DNA of 27,160 bases from an uncultured Eubacteriales bacterium (GTDB taxonomy: Bacteria > Bacillota > Clostridia > Peptostreptococcales > Anaerovoracaceae). The stretch is from assembly GCA_900553025.1 (NCBI GenBank), contig USBT01000013.1:1-27160 (forward strand). The letters run 5' to 3'. Under the pieces are notes generated by a model. That model ran no database searches and had not been told where the DNA came from. It saw only the letters and a program-made list of their open reading frames with translations. Within the stretch, counting starts at the first letter, position 1, and every line of letters starts with the position of its first letter. This document shows positions 1 through 7,569 of this stretch, one piece after another. The position numbers and the translations under genes are program-made.

Positions 1-116
1 CACCGTGTTCCTTTACTCCAAAGCCAAAGGGAAAAGGTATTACAGTTGAAGGTGATTCAGAGGCTGACATTGCTAAGAATCTGCTTGCAGATATGAAGAA
101 GAAGCACATTGTTTAA
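1..116 (+). CDS. etfB: Electron transfer flavoprotein beta subunit, C-terminal end (partial)
   Basis: Only the last 37 codons are present; the gene enters from the left edge in the frame that ends at the TAA of 114-116. The visible tail contains FTPKPKGKGITVEG followed by a lysine-rich end (LLADMKKKHIV). That is the usual C-terminus of EtfB, where the lysine-rich tail contributes to AMP/FAD handling and partner contact. The gene sits 15 bp upstream of etfA, the standard etfBA order. EtfB and EtfA form the heterodimer that carries electrons to or from acyl-CoA dehydrogenases in the cytoplasm. The assignment rests on this tail plus the neighbour. Confidence 0.88.
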   Translation, partial: PCSFTPKPKGKGITVEGDSEADIAKNLLADMKKKHIV

Positions 117-131
117 GGAGGAAGTATAATC

Positions 132-1232
132 ATGGCAAATAAATTTGATGATTACAAACATATTTGGGTGTTCGTTGAGCAGCGACAGGGAAAGCTTATG
201 AATGTTGCCCTGGAACTCCTTGGAGAAGCTCATAGATTGGCAGCTCAGATAGGCGACGACACTAAGGTTGGAGCACTTCTGGTAGGCGATGGTGTTCAGG
301 GTCTTGAAAAAGAATGCTTTGAGTATGGTGCAGATAGGGTTTATCTAATCAATGATCCTCTACTCAAGAATTACACTACAGATGCATATACTAAGGTAAT
401 TACTGATGCAGTAAATGAATATAAGCCTGAAATTTTCCTATATGGTGCAACACATATAGGAAGAGATTTGGCTCCAAGAGTTGCAGGAAGACTGAACACA
501 GGTTTGACAGCTGACTGTACTCACCTAGATGTTAGTGTAGCTCACTACATTAAGTTTGCTGAAGAGAACACAACTCTTAACACAGCAACATTGAATCCTG
601 ACGATCCTGATAAGGGACTTAAGATGACTCGTCCAGCATTTGGTGGAAACCTTATGGCAACAATCATCTGCCCTAACACAAGACCTCAGATGTCTACAGT
701 TAGACCTGGTGTAATGTCTAAGATTGAGAAGAGAGAAGGCTTTGAAGGTGAAGTTATAGAAGTTAAACACAATCTTACTAAGGATGATATTAAGGTTGAT
801 GTAGTTGAAGTAGTTAAGGCTGCACACGAGCTTGTTTCCCTAACTGACGCTGATATCATTGTTTCAGGCGGTAGAGGACTTGGTGATGCAAGCGGATTTA
901 AACTACTTCAGGAGTTCGCTGATAAGGTAGGCGGAGTAGTAGGCTCTTCAAGAGCAGCTGTTGATGCTGGTTGGATTGACCACTCTCATCAGGTTGGACA
1001 GACTGGTACTACAGTTAAGCCAAAAATCTACTTTGCATGCGGTATCTCAGGAGCTATTCAGCACCTTGCTGGAATGCAGAATTCTGACATTATCATTGCT
1101 ATCAACAAGGACGGAGATTCTCCAATCTTTGAAGTTGCTGACTACGGTATCGTTGGTGACCTATATAAAGTAATCCCTGAAATCATGAAGGAATGGGATA
1201 AACTTGAAGAGATGGATGTAGAGGAAGCTTAG
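132..1232 (+). CDS. etfA: Electron transfer flavoprotein alpha subunit
   Basis: The 366-residue protein has the two-part EtfA layout. The N-terminal half (about 9-200) is the ETF alpha/beta fold (IWVFVEQRQGKLMNVALELL; IFLYGATHIGRDLAPRVAGRL). The C-terminal half (about 235-355) is the FAD-binding domain, with SGGRGLG at 245-251, GSSRAAVDAGW at 271-281, QVGQTG at 287-292 and a GISGAIQHLAGM segment. Arg274 and the QVGQTG loop are typical FAD contacts. Residues 130-165 form a longer loop between strands than in mitochondrial EtfA, as I recall for clostridial butyryl-CoA dehydrogenase partners. The start is set by AAGGAGGA at 115-122, 9-10 bases before ATG 132. It works with EtfB to pass electrons for acyl-CoA dehydrogenation or crotonyl-CoA reduction; the dehydrogenase gene is presumably to the left of the window. 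Confidence 0.95.
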   Translation: MANKFDDYKHIWVFVEQRQGKLMNVALELLGEAHRLAAQIGDDTKVGALLVGDGVQGLEKECFEYGADRVYLINDPLLKNYTTDAYTKVITDAVNEYKPEIFLYGATHIGRDLAPRVAGRLNTGLTADCTHLDVSVAHYIKFAEENTTLNTATLNPDDPDKGLKMTRPAFGGNLMATIICPNTRPQMSTVRPGVMSKIEKREGFEGEVIEVKHNLTKDDIKVDVVEVVKAAHELVSLTDADIIVSGGRGLGDASGFKLLQEFADKVGGVVGSSRAAVDAGWIDHSHQVGQTGTTVKPKIYFACGISGAIQHLAGMQNSDIIIAINKDGDSPIFEVADYGIVGDLYKVIPEIMKEWDKLEEMDVEEA

Positions 1233-1272
1233 TGCTTTAAGTCACATCAATCTTCTGATTAATATCGATTGT

Positions 1273-1312
1273 AAACTGGGCTTTTCCAACTGGATGAGCT
1301 CAGTTTTATTTT
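1273..1312 (+). terminator. Rho-independent terminator after etfA
   Basis: The arms 1273-1282 and 1297-1306 form a 10-bp stem with one G-U pair and a 14-base loop. A T-rich run (1304-1312) follows. It lies 41 bases after the etfA stop codon and before an independent promoter for the next gene, so it should end the etf transcript. Confidence 0.75.
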
Positions 1313-1339
1313 GCAGAATATACTAGAATTTGATATAAT
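1311..1339 (+). promoter_or_regulatory. Sigma-A type promoter for the MATE gene
   Basis: TTGCAG at 1311-1316, a 17-base spacer, then TATAAT at 1334-1339. A TGn extended -10 element is present at 1331-1333. The expected start is near 1346, leaving a leader of about 25 bases that carries AAGAGAGG. The -35 box overlaps the T-tract of the etfA terminator. Confidence 0.7.
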
Positions 1340-1370
1340 ACTGTAGCATGTTAAGAGAGGATAATCTGTG

Positions 1371-2729
1371 ATGAATCAAGCCGTAACAATTGATAACAAA
1401 ACATATTTTAGTAAACTTTTAAAAATTGGAATACCTGTTGTATTTCAAAATTTTATAGTTATAGGGCTTAATCTTATTGATACTATAATGATTGGTAAAC
1501 TTGGAGAAGAGCAGCTTGCTGCAATAGGAGCTTCAAATCAGGTCTATTTCATATTCTCGGTTTCGCTATTTGGATTCCTGAGTGGCTCAGCAGTTTATAC
1601 CACCCAGTACTATGGTGCAGGCAGCAGAGAGGGCGTTCGAAAAATGCTTGGAATTTCTCTTTTGTCGTCTCTAATACTTGCAGTCGTAAGCTTACTAATT
1701 GCCTTTGTATTTGCGCCCGAGATACTCAGTCTATTTTCTAGGAGCGTAAGTGTTATTCATTTCGGTACAAAATATTTGCGCATTGCGTGTTTTAGTTATT
1801 TATTTTGTGCATTTTCAATGGTTTTCAGCTATAATTCGAGGGCAGTACAGGATTTGAACGGTGTAACTATAATTAATTTTTTAGCTTTATGTGTAAATGC
1901 GGTATTAAATTATATTTTAATTTTCGGTAAAATAGGATTTCCAGAATTAGATGTTTCTGGAGCGGCAATCGCGACCTTGATTGCAAGAGTATTGGAGTCT
2001 TTGGCAATTTGGGTTTTCATACAAACTAAGGATAAACACTGGCTTAAGGGCAGTTTTAATCAATATTTCTCTTTTAATAAGAATTTGTTTATAAAAGTAA
2101 TGAAGATGTCGATTCCTGTTATGATAACAGAGTCAGTATGGTCAGGCTCAATGGCTCTTATTTTTGCAGCATATGGAATGATAGGAACAGTTGCCCTGGC
2201 TACGGCACAGATAGCAAATGTTGCAACTGAGATGCTGCAATGCTTTTATTTTGGGGTAGGTAATAGCACCGCGATGATTATAGGCGAGCATGTCGGCAAG
2301 AAGGAGCTTGACTCCGCCTATGAGAGTGGTTATAAATCGTTACGACTTACATGGATTTTAAATGTAATTTTAGGAGTAGTACTAATAATAATAGCGAAGC
2401 CTATTACAGGCTTTTATGATTTTAACCCTGAAACAAATACTCTTATTATTAAGACAATTACTGTTATGGCTGTAGTAATGGCTCCAAAGATGATAGCGTA
2501 TATGTATATCGTGGGAATTTTAAGAGCTGGTGGCGACACATTATTTTGTATGAAACTTGAAATAATCTTTACGCTATTTTTGCAGGTTCCTATGGCGTTT
2601 TTTGGTGTCGTGGTATTAAGGTTAAGTTTGCCTGGAGTAATCTCTCTTAGTGCCATTGGTGAAATACTGAGAATTATTATTGTTCGAAAAAGATTCAAAT
2701 CAGGCGTATGGCTCAATGAGGTTATATGA
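1371..2729 (+). CDS. MATE family efflux transporter
   Basis: The 452-residue, very hydrophobic protein has about twelve membrane segments in two similar halves. It starts KLLKIGIPVVFQNFIVIGLNLIDT, followed by IGKLGEEQLAAIGASNQVYF; this is the hallmark first half of MATE exporters. The second half begins around residue 240 with VMKMSIPVMITESVWSGSMAL. The family couples Na+ or H+ influx to export of cationic drugs or metabolites. ATG 1371 is preferred over the GTG directly before it (1368) because AAGAGAGG at 1353-1360 then has a 10-base spacing. It is transcribed alone from the promoter at 1311-1339, with no clear terminator after it. The substrate cannot be read from sequence. Confidence 0.93.
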   Translation: MNQAVTIDNKTYFSKLLKIGIPVVFQNFIVIGLNLIDTIMIGKLGEEQLAAIGASNQVYFIFSVSLFGFLSGSAVYTTQYYGAGSREGVRKMLGISLLSSLILAVVSLLIAFVFAPEILSLFSRSVSVIHFGTKYLRIACFSYLFCAFSMVFSYNSRAVQDLNGVTIINFLALCVNAVLNYILIFGKIGFPELDVSGAAIATLIARVLESLAIWVFIQTKDKHWLKGSFNQYFSFNKNLFIKVMKMSIPVMITESVWSGSMALIFAAYGMIGTVALATAQIANVATEMLQCFYFGVGNSTAMIIGEHVGKKELDSAYESGYKSLRLTWILNVILGVVLIIIAKPITGFYDFNPETNTLIIKTITVMAVVMAPKMIAYMYIVGILRAGGDTLFCMKLEIIFTLFLQVPMAFFGVVVLRLSLPGVISLSAIGEILRIIIVRKRFKSGVWLNEVI

Positions 2730-2755
2730 TTTTGTTTAAGTGTATCGAGAAAATG

Positions 2756-2785
2756 TTGGTAAAAAATGGTCGTTTGTGTTAAACT
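2756..2785 (+). promoter_or_regulatory. Candidate promoter for the LCP gene
   Basis: TTGGTA (2756-2761), an 18-base spacer, then TAAACT (2780-2785) preceded by TGT, an extended -10. It lies about 50 bases before ATG 2834. The boxes are moderate matches, so this is a candidate only. Confidence 0.45.
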
Positions 2786-2833
2786 AATTCTATGGTTTAA
2801 ATGCGAACAAAATAATGTAATGGAGAAAATAAC

Positions 2834-4087
2834 ATGGTGAGAACTCATAAAGGTTTGAGAATTTGGCATAAAATCATAATTGCACTTCTGGTACTAGTTG
2901 TAGGTGCCGGTGTGGGTGCTTATGTTTATGTTAATAATATGCTTGACAACCTAGATAAGGTTGACGTTGATAAAGATAAATTAGGTATTGTAGATGTTGA
3001 CGGATATGTCAACTTCTTGATAATGGGTGTTGATAGTAGAGATATGAACGACTTCAAGGGTAGCAGAACAGATGCTCTGATACTTGTGAGCCTTGAAGAA
3101 AAGACAAATAAAGTCAAGCTAACTTCCATATATAGAGATACCATGCTAAAGATGGGTAATACAGAACAATATGATAAGATTACCCATGCTTTTGCTAATG
3201 GTGGACCTGCAAATACGGTTAAATCAATTAACCAGTCATTGGATATAGATATAGATAAGTTTGTAGTAATCAATTGGAAGACTGTTGTCGACATGGTAGA
3301 TGCAGCGGGGGGAGTTACCCTTGATATTGAAGATTACGAAATAGAAGAGATGAACGGTTGTACCGAAGAAACTGCTGCGGTTGTTGGAAATAAAAATTTA
3401 AAACTTGTTACAAGCCCGGGAAAGCAAACGGTTGACGGATGTCAAGCTGTCGGTTATGGTCGTATGAGGTATGGCGTCGGAGACGATATTAAAAGAACTG
3501 AAAGAATGAGAATAGTAATAGAGTCCCTCCTGAACAAGTTAAAGAAATCATCTCCTAAGAAAATAGATAAGGTTTTGAAAACTACTATGCCACTTATTAA
3601 AACTAATATAAGCAAAGGGGATATATTCTCGCTTGCCACTAGAGTGCCTAAGTTTAAGGTTACTAAAAGTGCTAGCTTCCCATACAATTATACTGGCGGA
3701 ATGATAGATGGGGTTTATTATCTTATACCAAATACTTTGAGAGAAAGCGTTGTAGAATTGCACAAAAAAGTTTTTGGACAGAAGGAGTATCAGCCGTCGC
3801 AGAACGTCAGACAGATTAGTCAAAAAATCGAAAACATTTCAAGCGGTAGTAATTACCAGGTGGATCCTAGTGTTGTTCCTCCTAAGGATGAAGAACAGGA
3901 AAAGGATAATGTTCAAAATGAAAATCCACAGCCTAACCCTGATGTCACGAAGCCGAACACACCGCCAGACCAGAAGCCTGAACCTCAGCCACAGCCACAG
4001 CCTTCTCCGGAGCCTGAGCCAGAGAAGCCACCAGAAAAACCGCCTACTCCATCACCGGGGGATAGTCCTTCAAATCCTGCGGGTTAG
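2834..4087 (+). CDS. LytR-CpsA-Psr (LCP) family cell-wall glycopolymer ligase
   Basis: The 417-residue protein has a short cytoplasmic N-terminus, one membrane helix (about 12-33) and an extracellular LCP domain (about 58-240). Conserved features are FLIMGVDSRD (61-70), GSRTDALILVS (76-86) with Arg78/Asp80, IYRDTML (99-105), and the arginine-rich RMRYGVGDDIKRTERMRIVI at 210-229. LCP proteins transfer lipid-linked teichoic acid or capsular polymers to peptidoglycan at the outer membrane face. Two cysteines (176 and 203) lie in the outside domain and could form a disulfide. Residues 345-417 are a proline/glutamate/glutamine-rich tail, probably extended and wall-spanning. The start is supported by GGAG 12 bases upstream. 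It could also have been called a TagU/LytR-like transcriptional attenuator in older annotation. Confidence 0.92.
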   Translation: MVRTHKGLRIWHKIIIALLVLVVGAGVGAYVYVNNMLDNLDKVDVDKDKLGIVDVDGYVNFLIMGVDSRDMNDFKGSRTDALILVSLEEKTNKVKLTSIYRDTMLKMGNTEQYDKITHAFANGGPANTVKSINQSLDIDIDKFVVINWKTVVDMVDAAGGVTLDIEDYEIEEMNGCTEETAAVVGNKNLKLVTSPGKQTVDGCQAVGYGRMRYGVGDDIKRTERMRIVIESLLNKLKKSSPKKIDKVLKTTMPLIKTNISKGDIFSLATRVPKFKVTKSASFPYNYTGGMIDGVYYLIPNTLRESVVELHKKVFGQKEYQPSQNVRQISQKIENISSGSNYQVDPSVVPPKDEEQEKDNVQNENPQPNPDVTKPNTPPDQKPEPQPQPQPSPEPEPEKPPEKPPTPSPGDSPSNPAG

Positions 4088-4195
4088 AGTGCAACTACAA
4101 TTCAGCAGTGATAATGGGATTATATAATCTGTTTTTAGCTTAAAGATATTTTGTTTTTAACAAATTTAGTTTTATAATATTTTGGAGGTTAAAAA

Positions 4196-5941
4196 ATGGC
4201 AAAAACGAAGATTGATTTTTCTTCAGATGATGTCAGACATAGATATAGGCATACATCTTCTCACATATTGGCACAGGCCGTTAAGAAGATCTGGCCAGAA
4301 GCAAAACTTGCAATTGGACCAGCTATTGACAATGGATTTTATTATGATATAGATATGGAACATAGGATAACAGAGCAGGATCTTCTTAAAATCCAAAAGG
4401 AAATGAAGAAAATTATCCAAGCTAATTATCCTATTGAGAGATTTGAACTGCCTAGAAAAGAGGCGATTGAATTTGAAAAAAAATCTGGAGAGGACTATAA
4501 AGTTGAACTTATAGAAGATTTACCAGAGGGAGAAGTAATTTCCTTCTATAGACAGGGGGATTTTGTTGACTTGTGCGCAGGTCCACATATGGATTCAACT
4601 GGACAGATTAGAGCAATTAAGTTAACTTCAGTTGCAGGAGCATACTGGAGAGGTAATGAAAAAAACAAGATGTTACAAAGAATTTATGGCACATCTTTTC
4701 CAAGTCAGGCAGAGCTTGATGAATATTTAGCGAAAATAGAAGAAGCGAAAAAAAGAGACCATAGAAAGATAGGCAAGGAGATGGATTTATTCGCTCTATA
4801 TGACGAAGGACCTGGCTTTCCATTTTTTATGCCTAAGGGTATGACCTTAAGAAACCAGTTGGAAAACTTCTGGAGAGAGGAACATGCAAAGCGTGGATAC
4901 GAAGAGATCAAAACACCGCTTATTCTAAATGAACAGCTATGGAGAACATCTGGACACTGGGATCACTATAAGGATAATATGTATTTCACAAAGATTGATG
5001 ATGACGACTATGCTATTAAACCTATGAATTGTCCAGGTTCTATGCTTGCTTATAAAAGGAAGATGCACTCATATAGAGATTTACCAATAAGACTTGCAGA
5101 AATGGGACAGGTGCATCGACATGAATTATCAGGTGCACTGCATGGCCTAATGAGAGTTAGAACCTTTACGCAGGATGATGCACATATTTTCATGTTGCCT
5201 GAGCAGGTAAAAGATGAAATCCTTGGAGTAGTTAATTTTATAGATGATGTTTATACTCTGTTTGGATTTAAGTATCATGTTGAACTCTCTACTAGGCCTG
5301 AAGATTCTATGGGAACGGATGAAGAATGGAATATGTCAGAAACTGCGCTTAAAGAGGCCATTGAAGCTAAGGGGATACCATATTTGATAAATGAAGGTGA
5401 TGGAGCTTTTTATGGTCCTAAGCTTGATTTTCATCTTGAGGATTCACTTGGTAGAACGTGGCAGTGTGGCACCATACAGCTAGATATGCAGATGCCTCAA
5501 AGATTTGATTTGACATATGTTGGTAGTGATAACAAAAAGCATAGGCCTGTGATGATCCACAGGGTTATATTTGGATCTATAGAAAGATTTATAGGTATAA
5601 TAATAGAACATTTTGCAGGTAAATTTCCTCTTTGGCTTGCGCCTGTTCAGGTTAAGATACTGACAGTAGCGGAGGCGTTCACGGGTTATGCAGAAGATGT
5701 AGCTAAAAAACTTGAGGAAGCAGGATTAAGGGTAGAAACAGATTTAAGAAATGAAAAAATAGGATATAAACTTAGGGAAGCCAGGAATCAGCGTGTAAAC
5801 TATATTCTGATAATAGGAGAAAGGGAAGAAGAGGCAAATACAGTTACCGTGAGGTCTGCAAAAATTGGTGAACTCGGAGCAATGAAGGTTGACGAACTTT
5901 GTCAAAAACTAACGAGAGAAGTTTTAAACAAGGATATCTAG
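4196..5941 (+). CDS. thrS: Threonyl-tRNA synthetase lacking the TGS domain
   Basis: The protein charges tRNA-Thr with threonine. It is 581 residues, about 60 shorter than the usual bacterial enzyme, because it starts directly at the editing domain. The editing-site HxxxH is His19/His23 in RHTSSHILAQAV, with Cys127 and His131 in LCAGPHM. The class II catalytic core follows: zinc ligands are Cys279 (MNCPGSM), His330 (DDAHIF) and His455 (MIHRVIFGSIERF). Motif 2 is at HRHELSGALHGLMRVRTFTQDD. The anticodon-binding domain starts near 480 (LWLAPVQVKILTV) and ends VNYILIIGEREEE. An in-frame TAA at 4190-4192 lies directly before the ATG, and GGAGG at 4184-4188 supports this start, so the missing TGS domain is real in this gene. 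The 108-base upstream gap is too short for a T-box. Confidence 0.95.
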   Translation: MAKTKIDFSSDDVRHRYRHTSSHILAQAVKKIWPEAKLAIGPAIDNGFYYDIDMEHRITEQDLLKIQKEMKKIIQANYPIERFELPRKEAIEFEKKSGEDYKVELIEDLPEGEVISFYRQGDFVDLCAGPHMDSTGQIRAIKLTSVAGAYWRGNEKNKMLQRIYGTSFPSQAELDEYLAKIEEAKKRDHRKIGKEMDLFALYDEGPGFPFFMPKGMTLRNQLENFWREEHAKRGYEEIKTPLILNEQLWRTSGHWDHYKDNMYFTKIDDDDYAIKPMNCPGSMLAYKRKMHSYRDLPIRLAEMGQVHRHELSGALHGLMRVRTFTQDDAHIFMLPEQVKDEILGVVNFIDDVYTLFGFKYHVELSTRPEDSMGTDEEWNMSETALKEAIEAKGIPYLINEGDGAFYGPKLDFHLEDSLGRTWQCGTIQLDMQMPQRFDLTYVGSDNKKHRPVMIHRVIFGSIERFIGIIIEHFAGKFPLWLAPVQVKILTVAEAFTGYAEDVAKKLEEAGLRVETDLRNEKIGYKLREARNQRVNYILIIGEREEEANTVTVRSAKIGELGAMKVDELCQKLTREVLNKDI

Positions 5942-5972
5942 CAGAAGAATAAACTGATACTTTAGAGAATAA

Positions 5973-7004
5973 ATGGAGACAATACAAATACAAAATAAGA
6001 AGAAACGGAATAAGGGACCAATCATATTTTTTGCAGTAGTGGTATTGCTAATTTTGATTGTTTTGTTGTTGAATTTTATTTCTACAGGAAAGCATGCCAA
6101 AAACAACTCATTTAACTCCTCTGATGAGTTCCCTAAGATTGATGTAGAAGGCAAGTATATAGGCAGGTTATACGTTGAAGGCGAGATTGGAGAAGGTGAA
6201 GGCGGTGTCTTTGATGACAATAGTGCATATTTTCACGCAGAGACTATAAATGCTATTGATCAAATGATCACTGATGAAAATAATAAGGGACTGTATATAT
6301 ATGTGAATTCTCCAGGAGGTAGTGTCAGCACTAGTGATGAGCTGTATCTGAAAATTAAGGAATATAAAGAAAAAACGGGAGGCAAAAGGCCTGTTGTAGC
6401 TTATTTTGATGATATGGCAGCCTCTGGCGGATATTATATTTCCGCATGTGCTGACAAAATAATAGCAAATCGTAACTGTTGGACTGGATCAATAGGTGTA
6501 ACAGTGGGTAATATGTATGATGCAACGGAACTCCTAAACAAGCTTGGCATAAGAGCTAAGGCGATCACTTCAGGACCCAATAAGGCAATGGGTGATCCAC
6601 TCAGCGGCTTGACAAAGGAACAAGAGGATATTTTTCAAAGTCTAGTAGACGAAGCGTATGAACAGTTTACTACAATAGTTTCCGAGGGCAGAGGCATTGA
6701 TATTCAAACTGTTAAAAAACTTGCTGATGGGCGTATATATACCGCCAAACAGGCTCTTGAAAATGGCCTTATAGATAAGATAATGACCGAAGAAGATGCT
6801 GATGCATATTTTCTCAGCTTAGTTCATGATAAGAACGTAACCATTCAGGATATTGTATTTGAAAGAGAAGAAACATTTCTTGATTTGCTGACAAGCAAAA
6901 TTTTTGATAAAAAAGAAGCTTCGATAGATGGTGTTGCAAAAGAACTCATAGAAGGCAGCAGCAAATTCAGAATTTCTTATCTTGCACCTATAGAAAAACA
7001 CTAA
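5973..7004 (+). CDS. sppA: Signal peptide peptidase SppA (S49 family membrane protease)
   Basis: The 343-residue protein has one N-terminal membrane helix (about 16-35) and a single S49 protease domain, the Gram-positive SppA form. The catalytic pair can be placed as Ser151 in DDMAASGGYYISACADKI and Lys204 in GPNKAMGDP. The 53-residue gap between them fits the Bacillus enzyme. A substrate-binding VNSPGGSVSTSDELY segment is at 111-125 and GSIGVTVGN at 172-180. It degrades leftover signal peptides, and in Bacillus it is linked to lantibiotic resistance; it acts at the outer membrane face. The Shine-Dalgarno sequence is weak (AGAG about 10 bases upstream). Only 31 bases separate it from thrS, so it may be co-transcribed with that gene. 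Confidence 0.92.
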   Translation: METIQIQNKKKRNKGPIIFFAVVVLLILIVLLLNFISTGKHAKNNSFNSSDEFPKIDVEGKYIGRLYVEGEIGEGEGGVFDDNSAYFHAETINAIDQMITDENNKGLYIYVNSPGGSVSTSDELYLKIKEYKEKTGGKRPVVAYFDDMAASGGYYISACADKIIANRNCWTGSIGVTVGNMYDATELLNKLGIRAKAITSGPNKAMGDPLSGLTKEQEDIFQSLVDEAYEQFTTIVSEGRGIDIQTVKKLADGRIYTAKQALENGLIDKIMTEEDADAYFLSLVHDKNVTIQDIVFEREETFLDLLTSKIFDKKEASIDGVAKELIEGSSKFRISYLAPIEKH

Positions 7005-7087
7005 TAATAACTGTATGATTTCCGCATCGTTTATTTTATGAAAATGATTGAGCAATCAAAATAATTTGTAACATTTATTAAAAACTA

Positions 7088-7117
7088 TTGACAGATATAA
7101 ACTGGTTTTGGTAGAAT
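7088..7117 (+). promoter_or_regulatory. Strong promoter for the ylxM-ffh operon
   Basis: Perfect -35 TTGACA (7088-7093), an 18-base spacer, then TAGAAT (7112-7117) with a TGG extended -10 at 7109-7111. The predicted start, near 7124, falls exactly at the left edge of an inverted repeat. This is one of the two best promoter matches in the window. Confidence 0.75.
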
Positions 7118-7123
7118 AGCATA

Positions 7124-7147
7124 GTGTTAAGTCATATTACTTGACAC
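7124..7147 (+). promoter_or_regulatory. Inverted repeat at the predicted +1 of ylxM-ffh
   Basis: The arms GTGTTAAGT (7124-7132) and ACTTGACAC (7139-7147) pair over 9 bp with one G-U and a 6-base loop. It ends one base before the GGAGG (7149-7153) of ylxM. It could be an operator at the start site or a 5' mRNA stem next to the ribosome-binding site; the sequence alone does not decide. Confidence 0.5.
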
Positions 7148-7160
7148 TGGAGGTATATGA

Positions 7161-7520
7161 ATGCTTGACAAGGTTACCGAGACCAGTCTTTTGTTTGATT
7201 TTTATGGGAATCTTTTGACAGAAAATCAGAGAAATGTAATGAGCCTATATTATGATGAGGACTTCTCTTTAGCTGAGATTGCCGAAACAAATAAGGTTTC
7301 AAGACAGGCTGTTCATATTTCCCTTAAAAATGCTGAGAAATCCCTTAATGAATACGAAAATAAGCTTGGGCTTTTGAAGCGTTGGGTAAAGAATTTGAAA
7401 ATTATAGATGAGATTCATTCAGACCTTAGCAGCATATATGCTTGTGATTCTGAATTGCTGGGGGGAAATATCAAGCCTGCTATAGAAGAAGCTTTGGCAA
7501 AGCTTGAGAAGATAGAATAG
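7161..7520 (+). CDS. ylxM: YlxM-family helix-turn-helix protein
   Basis: The 119-residue protein consists mainly of a sigma-70 region 4-like helix-turn-helix. TENQRNVMSLYYDEDFSLAEIA spans the first helices, and ETNKVSRQAVHISLKNAEKSL is the recognition helix. This is the UPF0122/YlxM family, which sits directly before ffh in most Firmicutes and is linked to the signal recognition particle pathway. In Streptococcus YlxM was reported to bind the SRP. GGAGG at 7149-7153 with a 7-base spacer fixes the start. It is the first gene of an operon, with 49 bases to ffh. Whether it binds DNA here or mainly modulates SRP assembly is not shown by the sequence. Confidence 0.9.
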   Translation: MLDKVTETSLLFDFYGNLLTENQRNVMSLYYDEDFSLAEIAETNKVSRQAVHISLKNAEKSLNEYENKLGLLKRWVKNLKIIDEIHSDLSSIYACDSELLGGNIKPAIEEALAKLEKIE

Positions 7521-7569
7521 AATAATCTGCTTGGACAAGTTAGAAGCTTTTAATACAAAGGAGAACTAG

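Noticed and set aside
525..827. Open frame on the minus strand inside etfA, and similar frames inside other genes
   Set aside because: They lie fully inside well-recognised genes and encode low-complexity sequence without family features or ribosome-binding sites.
4118..4136. Palindrome GATTATATAATC followed by T residues, as a terminator after the LCP gene
   Set aside because: The stem is only 4 bp with a realistic loop and is all AT except one pair; too weak to call.
4151..4178. TTGTTT and TATAAT 16 bp apart before thrS, as a promoter
   Set aside because: The predicted start would fall inside the GGAGG ribosome-binding site (4184-4188), leaving an 11-base leader. The region is simply AT-rich.
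4088..4195. T-box leader for thrS
   Set aside because: The gap is 108 bases, and neither the conserved T-box sequence nor a good terminator is present.
7045..7058. TGATTGAGCAATCA hairpin as the sppA terminator
   Set aside because: Five base pairs with a 4-base loop and no T-tract after it.
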